Assembly (NCBI GenBank): GCA_905221605.1
Contig: CAJNDS010002438.1
Coordinates: 1-64,000, forward strand
Reading direction: 5' to 3'
Length of the DNA: 64,000 nucleotides
From: Symbiodinium natans
Lineage: Eukaryota; Sar; Dinophyceae; Suessiales; Symbiodiniaceae
A model generated the notes under the pieces. That model searched no databases. It had not been told where the DNA came from and was given only the letters and a program-made list of their open reading frames with translations. A program made the translations under genes and the position numbers. Shown here one piece after another: positions 60,731 through 64,000 of the stretch. Each line of letters opens with the position of its first letter. The first letter of the stretch is position 1.

Positions 60731-60829
60731 GGATGGTCGTTCCCCCGTATGCTAACAGCCCTTAAGGGATATTCATAGGGGGGTACTATAAATCCCTACT
60801 GAGGACTGTTAGTATTACGGGGAACATCC
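60731..60829. mobile_element. MITE-like element, GGATGTTCC family, intronic
   Basis: Ends GGATGGTCGTTCCCCCGTATGCTA (read in part) / AGTATTACGGGGAACATCC. In the intron between exons 6 and 7, next to a short CCCTAAA tract (60832-60854). Confidence 0.75.
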
Positions 60830-60880
60830 GAACCCTAAACCCTGAACCCTAAACGGGAACATTCCAAGGACTTGTGCTAC

Positions 60881-60968
60881 CCGAGATGCAGATGCAGGAG
60901 GACTCGGCCCGATCTCTTTCCGCGCCCTGCTCGAAAAGCATGTGGGGGCCGTGGTCCGGCGAGATCTC
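60881..60968 (-). CDS. CNG-like channel gene: exon 6
   Basis: 88 bases: EISPDHGPHMLFEQG then AERDRAESSCICIS plus one base. Acceptor GGTTTAG, itself a telomere-like unit; donor GTAGCAC. Confidence 0.65.
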
Positions 60969-61175
60969 CTAAACCACGGTTAGGGTTAGGGTTTCGGGTT
61001 TAGGGTTTAGGGTTTAGGGTTTCGGGTTCACTCGGCGCTCTCTCTGAGTCTGAGCAACTGAGTTTTGGGGTTTAGGGGTTAGGGTAAATTTCTGTTCCTT
61101 ATTGAGTGTAAGTACCCTTGAACATGTAAAATGCTACCCCCCCCCCCCCCCCCCCCCCCACGATGGCAAAGTCTC
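60969..61175 (-). other. Telomere-repeat-bearing GA-AG intron
   Basis: 207-base intron between exons 5 and 6. It starts GAGACTTTGCC and ends GTGGTTTAG, holds a C-run of about 23, telomere-like tracts (60981-61023, 61065-61085) and the phrase CTCTCTCTGAGTCTGAGC seen near other arrays. The intron starts with GAGAC and the following exon with GAGAT, like an imperfect target duplication. Confidence 0.5.
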
Positions 61176-61221
61176 TGGGATGCTTGTCTGCAACTGCTCG
61201 GGAAGCTCAAATTCATTGAGC
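61176..61221 (-). CDS. CNG-like channel gene: exon 5
   Basis: 46 bases: LNEFELPEQLQTSIP, acceptor CTGCCCAG. It ends at a GA donor and joins exon 6 in frame. Confidence 0.5.
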
Positions 61222-61244
61222 CTGGGCAGGGCAAAGGAGAAAAC

Positions 61245-61281
61245 AAACAAACAAACAAAAACAAACAAACAAACAAACAAA

Positions 61282-61316
<35 letters not shown>

Positions 61317-61318
61317 GG
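61245..61318. repeat. AAAC and AC microsatellites
   Basis: (AAAC)n then (AC)n in the intron between exons 4 and 5; frames through it are artefacts. Confidence 0.9.
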
Positions 61319-61350
61319 GTTCAAGGTTTATAGCGTTTCGGGTTTAGGGC

Positions 61351-61632
61351 TGGTTTAGACTTTTTTGGGGTTCCAGGTTTCTGAGAAGCCCGAGGAGCTT
61401 GTTTGGCCAGCCAGTCTCGATCAACCACTGTAGCTCCGTGCCGCAACCCGCCTTTTCCGGAGGTGCGCCCTCGTTGTTCCCGAGACTCGTGTCCATTCCA
61501 ACCATGGGCATCAGCTGGGATGAATCCGATCTGCGCGTGTGCACGGGAGTGTGCACGGAACTTGGGACAATATGTGAGAGGTCAATGTTTTCGAGTCGGG
61601 TCTCCTGGTCAGGGTACATGTCCTGATATATC
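61351..61632 (-). CDS. CNG-like channel gene: exon 4
   Basis: 282 bases: IYQDMYPDQETRLEN, IDLSHIVPSSVHTP, DSSQLMPMVGMDTSLG, TELQWLIETGWPNKLL, GLLRNLEPQKSLN. Acceptor GAGAAGTAAG; ends at a probable GC donor that opens the telomere-like GCCCTAAACCC. The phases on both sides match exons 3 and 5. Confidence 0.65.
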
Positions 61633-61633
61633 C

Positions 61634-61870
61634 TTACTTCTCCAATAAGCAAGGGGAAAAAAGGTTGTAGACTTTGTCTTTCCTACCAAATAAGGAAACC
61701 CAAAAGTTTAAAGTTCAACTCCCCCAAACCCTAAACCCTAAACCCCTGATAACCCCTGATAACCCCTGATAACCCCTAATAACCCCTAATAACCCCTAAT
61801 AACCCCTAATAACACCTAAACGCTAAACCCAAAAAGTTTAACAAGTTCAACTCTTGGCCAAGTGTCTGGG
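61634..61870. mobile_element. MITE-like element split by telomere-like and 10-mer repeats
   Basis: Left part (AATAAGGAAACCCAAAAG, AAAGTTCAACTC) and right part (AAAGTTTAACAAGTTCAACTC) resemble each other and 32395-32500. Between them lie CCCTAAA units and about eight copies of a 10-mer CCCCTRATAA (61741-61813). Confidence 0.6.
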
Positions 61871-61995
61871 TTTTCTTGCAGCACTTCTCGGAGAGAGCGC
61901 TTTGGACTTTGAGCGAGGCTCTGCCACCAATCCTGACGAGTGGACATTTACATAGGGTTTAGGGTTTCGGCGGGTAACAGGGTTTCAGGGTTCAG

Positions 61996-62219
61996 GTTTG
62001 GGTTTAGGGTTTAGGGTTTAGGGTTTAGGGTTTAGGGTTTAGGGTTTAGGGTTTAGGGTTTAGGGTTTAGGGTTTAGGGTTTAGGGTTTATGGTTTAGGT
62101 TTAGGGTTTAGGGTTTAGGGTTTAGGGTTTAGGGTTTAGGGTTTAGGGTTTAGGGTTTAGGGTTTAGGGTTTAGGGTTTAGGGTTCAGGGTTTAGGGTTT
62201 AGGGTTTAGGGTTTAGGGT
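61996..62219. repeat. Longest telomere-like array, ~31 x TTTAGGG
   Basis: Nearly uninterrupted, in the intron between exons 3 and 4 of the channel gene. Confidence 0.97.
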
Positions 62220-62254
62220 CACCACAGAAACAGACAGGCGTGCAGCAAAGTCAC

Positions 62255-62359
62255 TTCTTGACTGCCATGGTGAACTCTTTGGCGTACTCGAAGAACATTG
62301 CCGCACAACTGGGTGCGTTTTGTAAGCACTTCACCAAGCTGTCACCGTCGAGCGTGAAC
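62255..62359 (-). CDS. CNG-like channel gene: exon 3
   Basis: 105 bases: FTLDGDSLVKCLQNAP, SCAAMFFEYAKEFTMAVK. Acceptor TGTGTAAG, donor GTGACT. Joins exon 2 in frame (ARTFA-E-FTLDG), continuing the end of the nucleotide-binding region. Confidence 0.7.
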
Positions 62360-62469
62360 CTTACACAACATGCGTCCTACAGTCGTATTCGCAGCCTATG
62401 GGGCACCCTCTGTACAGACAAGTTTGCCCGTTTATTCAGGGTGCGGGAACTCTTTTGGGGGAGGGGGGG

Positions 62470-62508
62470 GGGTCCGGTGGAGAATTTCTTTGTTTTTGCG
62501 GCGGGGGG

Positions 62509-62540
<32 letters not shown>
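62470..62540. repeat. G-run
   Basis: Long G-homopolymer stretches (62461-62540) in the intron between exons 2 and 3; possible assembly or sequencing weak point. Confidence 0.9.
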
Positions 62541-62541
<1 letters not shown>

Positions 62542-62602
62542 GAGGGGCGTCGAACAGAAATTGTGACAATGTCCTTCACAGACCTATAGGCCTAGGGGCA
62601 TC

Positions 62603-62684
62603 TCTGCGAAGGTCCTTGCCATCAACGAGGACTGATGCGCGAGAGCATCCACGTAGAGGCTGAGCTCTTCTAAGAAGTTCACGC
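62603..62684 (-). CDS. CNG-like channel gene: exon 2
   Basis: 82 bases: VNFLEELSLYVDALAH then QSSLMARTFA. The pattern L-x-E-L-x-L-Y...H-x-S-x-L-x-A-x-T-F-A-E is the distal part of the cyclic-nucleotide-binding beta-roll in protist CNG/KCNH channels. Probable GA donor (GAGATGCC). Confidence 0.65.
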
Positions 62685-62689
62685 CTGGC

Positions 62690-63230
62690 TGGCAGGCAAG
62701 GGCAGGAACCAGCATAGTCAGGGAAAAGTGGCCAGTCAATGTAGCAGAGGCCAACAAAAGCTACGAGCACAGTACGCAGCAGGATCATGGGCGCTTCACC
62801 GCTGGCAGAAGTCATCAGGGAGCACCGGACTTCTCCGCTGGCAGCCCGGAACGAAACTGACTCAACTGCCCGGTTCGCACGCATGTATGCGATATGTGTG
62901 CATGCAGGCGTGCACTCGGCGTGGATGAATGCAAGCCAGGAGGTTGAGCGCAGGAGCACGCAGGCAAACACGCACGGGCGTGCAAGCATGCCAGCAAGCG
63001 AACAGGATCCATGTGCGTAGGTCAGGCTCCAGCTTGCATGTCATGCACGCATGGGGAGCTGAAGCAGGCGCGCACGCAGGCAAGAAGTGTGCACTGGAGC
63101 ACAATCACGCACTTGCACGCGTAACACGGCAGATTGTACTATGTTTGCTGCTAGAGTGAACTTAACTGAAGCCTAGCTGGCTGAGTTCGATATAGAACCT
63201 GTAGTTGCATAGCAGCATTCGGCAACATAA
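62690..63230. other. Intron 1 of the channel gene
   Basis: Contains Cys/His-rich open frames made of GCATGC-like repeats (62870-63120), which look like repeat artefacts. Confidence 0.5.
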
Positions 63231-63235
63231 GCCAC

Positions 63236-64000
63236 CTACATTGACATACGTTGATCTGGACCCCAAGCCTGAAAAGTCAGTGACCTCGCCGGTCCCATCA
63301 TAGCCCTCGATATGGCTGTACTCTCCCGTGACCGTGATGAAGAGCGAGGTGGAGAGGCCACCAGCTACGAAGACTTCTTCACGATTCTCACACACGACCT
63401 TGCGGAGCACCACGCAAATGCTCGAAAAGACTTCTGGCCAAAGCTGCGAGGTCAAGTCAAAGATGGGAACGAACTTGATGAATCGAGCCCTTTGGTTCAC
63501 GGAGAGCTCCGTCTGCAAAGTGTGCGAAATCAGGCTTGGGTCGAAGGTTGTGGGCATCATCTTGTCAAGCTTGTACTCAGCAAACTTCATGACACGCGAC
63601 ACGAGCTCGAAAGACGCATCCTGGCTCTGCAAATACTGGCGTAGATCACAGCGCTGTTTGGACTTTGCCTCATTCATGCTGCGGAGCTCCACGATGGTCC
63701 CAGAGATCTTTGAGATGGCACCACCAATCACAACAAAGCAGAAGATACTGGTCAGAATATCAAACAAGCGCTCCTCCGCGCTATCCGGTGCCATGACAGG
63801 TGGCGATGGGGCGTCCATGACGTAGCGAAAGGCATGCAAGTACTTCAGCCATGGATCCAAGTTCGGTACTGGGCCCGGCTCTGCATTTTCCAGGGCCGCA
63901 AGCGCCAGCCAGTTATCAGTACGCTCGATGTAGACACCGAGGCCCACCCAAGTACAGGTCATCACATGAGCGATCAGGAGGATGGCCACCGTTGTATTGA
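63236..64000 (-). CDS. CNG/KCNH-like cation channel: exon 1 (5' partial)
   Basis: Open to the window edge. S5 helix (VAILLIAHVMTCTWVGLG), a pore region (WLKYLHAFRYVMDAPSPP) without a GYG-type potassium filter, S6 (LFDILTSIFCFVVIGGAI), a C-linker (RQYLQSQDASFELVSRV) and the start of the cyclic-nucleotide-binding domain (LWPEVFSSICVVLRKV, FITVTGEYSHIEGYDG). The voltage-sensor half lies beyond the right edge. The donor may be at 63236 (GTGGCT) or 63250 (GTATGT); the first gives the phase needed by exon 2. Located in a cell or organelle membrane; conducts cations under voltage or nucleotide control by family analogy. Confidence 0.8.

Noticed and set aside
19066-62219. Chromosome end (true telomere) in the window
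   Set aside because: Arrays are short, of both orientations, and separated by coding islands; gene sequence continues to the right edge.
62860-63120. Cys/His-rich small proteins on both strands
   Set aside because: Sequence is rich in GCATGC/GCACGC phrases that open several frames; it lies in intron 1 of the channel gene.

Overview
The window looks like nuclear DNA of an alveolate protist, most probably a dinoflagellate. The evidence is: plant-type telomere repeats (TTTAGGG/CCCTAAA) scattered through the right two thirds; genes broken into many short exons, some with GA or GC splice donors; ion-channel exons, nearly all on one strand; and copia-like and LINE-like retroelements. No bacterial operon, rRNA, tRNA or CRISPR array was recognised. 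The organism call is inference.

Layout. 1-1.8 kb is low-complexity and minisatellite DNA. 1.9-16.8 kb is a higher-order satellite made of a ~200 bp unit (with GA microsatellites) and longer pyrimidine-rich blocks. A copia-type LTR retrotransposon (3091-9885) sits inside one satellite unit, with a 5 bp target duplication (TCAAA), a tRNA primer site and a polypurine tract. Its reading frames are broken in two places. 16.8-17.9 kb is a 587 bp direct duplication.

From about 18 kb to the right edge the sequence alternates between short coding islands, almost all on the minus strand, and interstitial telomere-like repeats or small inverted-repeat (MITE-like) elements. Three multi-exon genes can be partly read. 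(1) A four-helix-sensor voltage-gated cation channel, about 33.5-21.1 kb, has S1/S2-like, S2, S3, S4, S5, S6 and post-S6 exons. A two-ORF LINE lies in its S4-S5 intron, bounded on both sides by telomere repeats. (2) A Ycf45/SpoIIIAA-like ATPase, about 44.1-40.2 kb, has Walker A, Walker B and ATAHG exons. (3) A cyclic-nucleotide-gated/KCNH-like channel runs from the right edge to about 57.3 kb. Fourteen or more of its exons join in compatible phase. A compact intronless secreted phospholipase-A2-like gene lies at 36.3-36.9 kb.

The most interesting point is how the introns are built. In the CNG-like channel gene two introns are exactly a MITE plus one copy of its 5 bp target duplication, so the element supplies the intron. 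A third intron, carrying telomere repeats, has the same GA-AG borders and a near-identical duplication. Many other exons end or begin directly in TTTAGGG-type DNA (for example donor GTTTAGG). This suggests that introner-type transposition and telomere-like repeats together shaped the gene structures here. All exon borders are read by eye and need transcript data.
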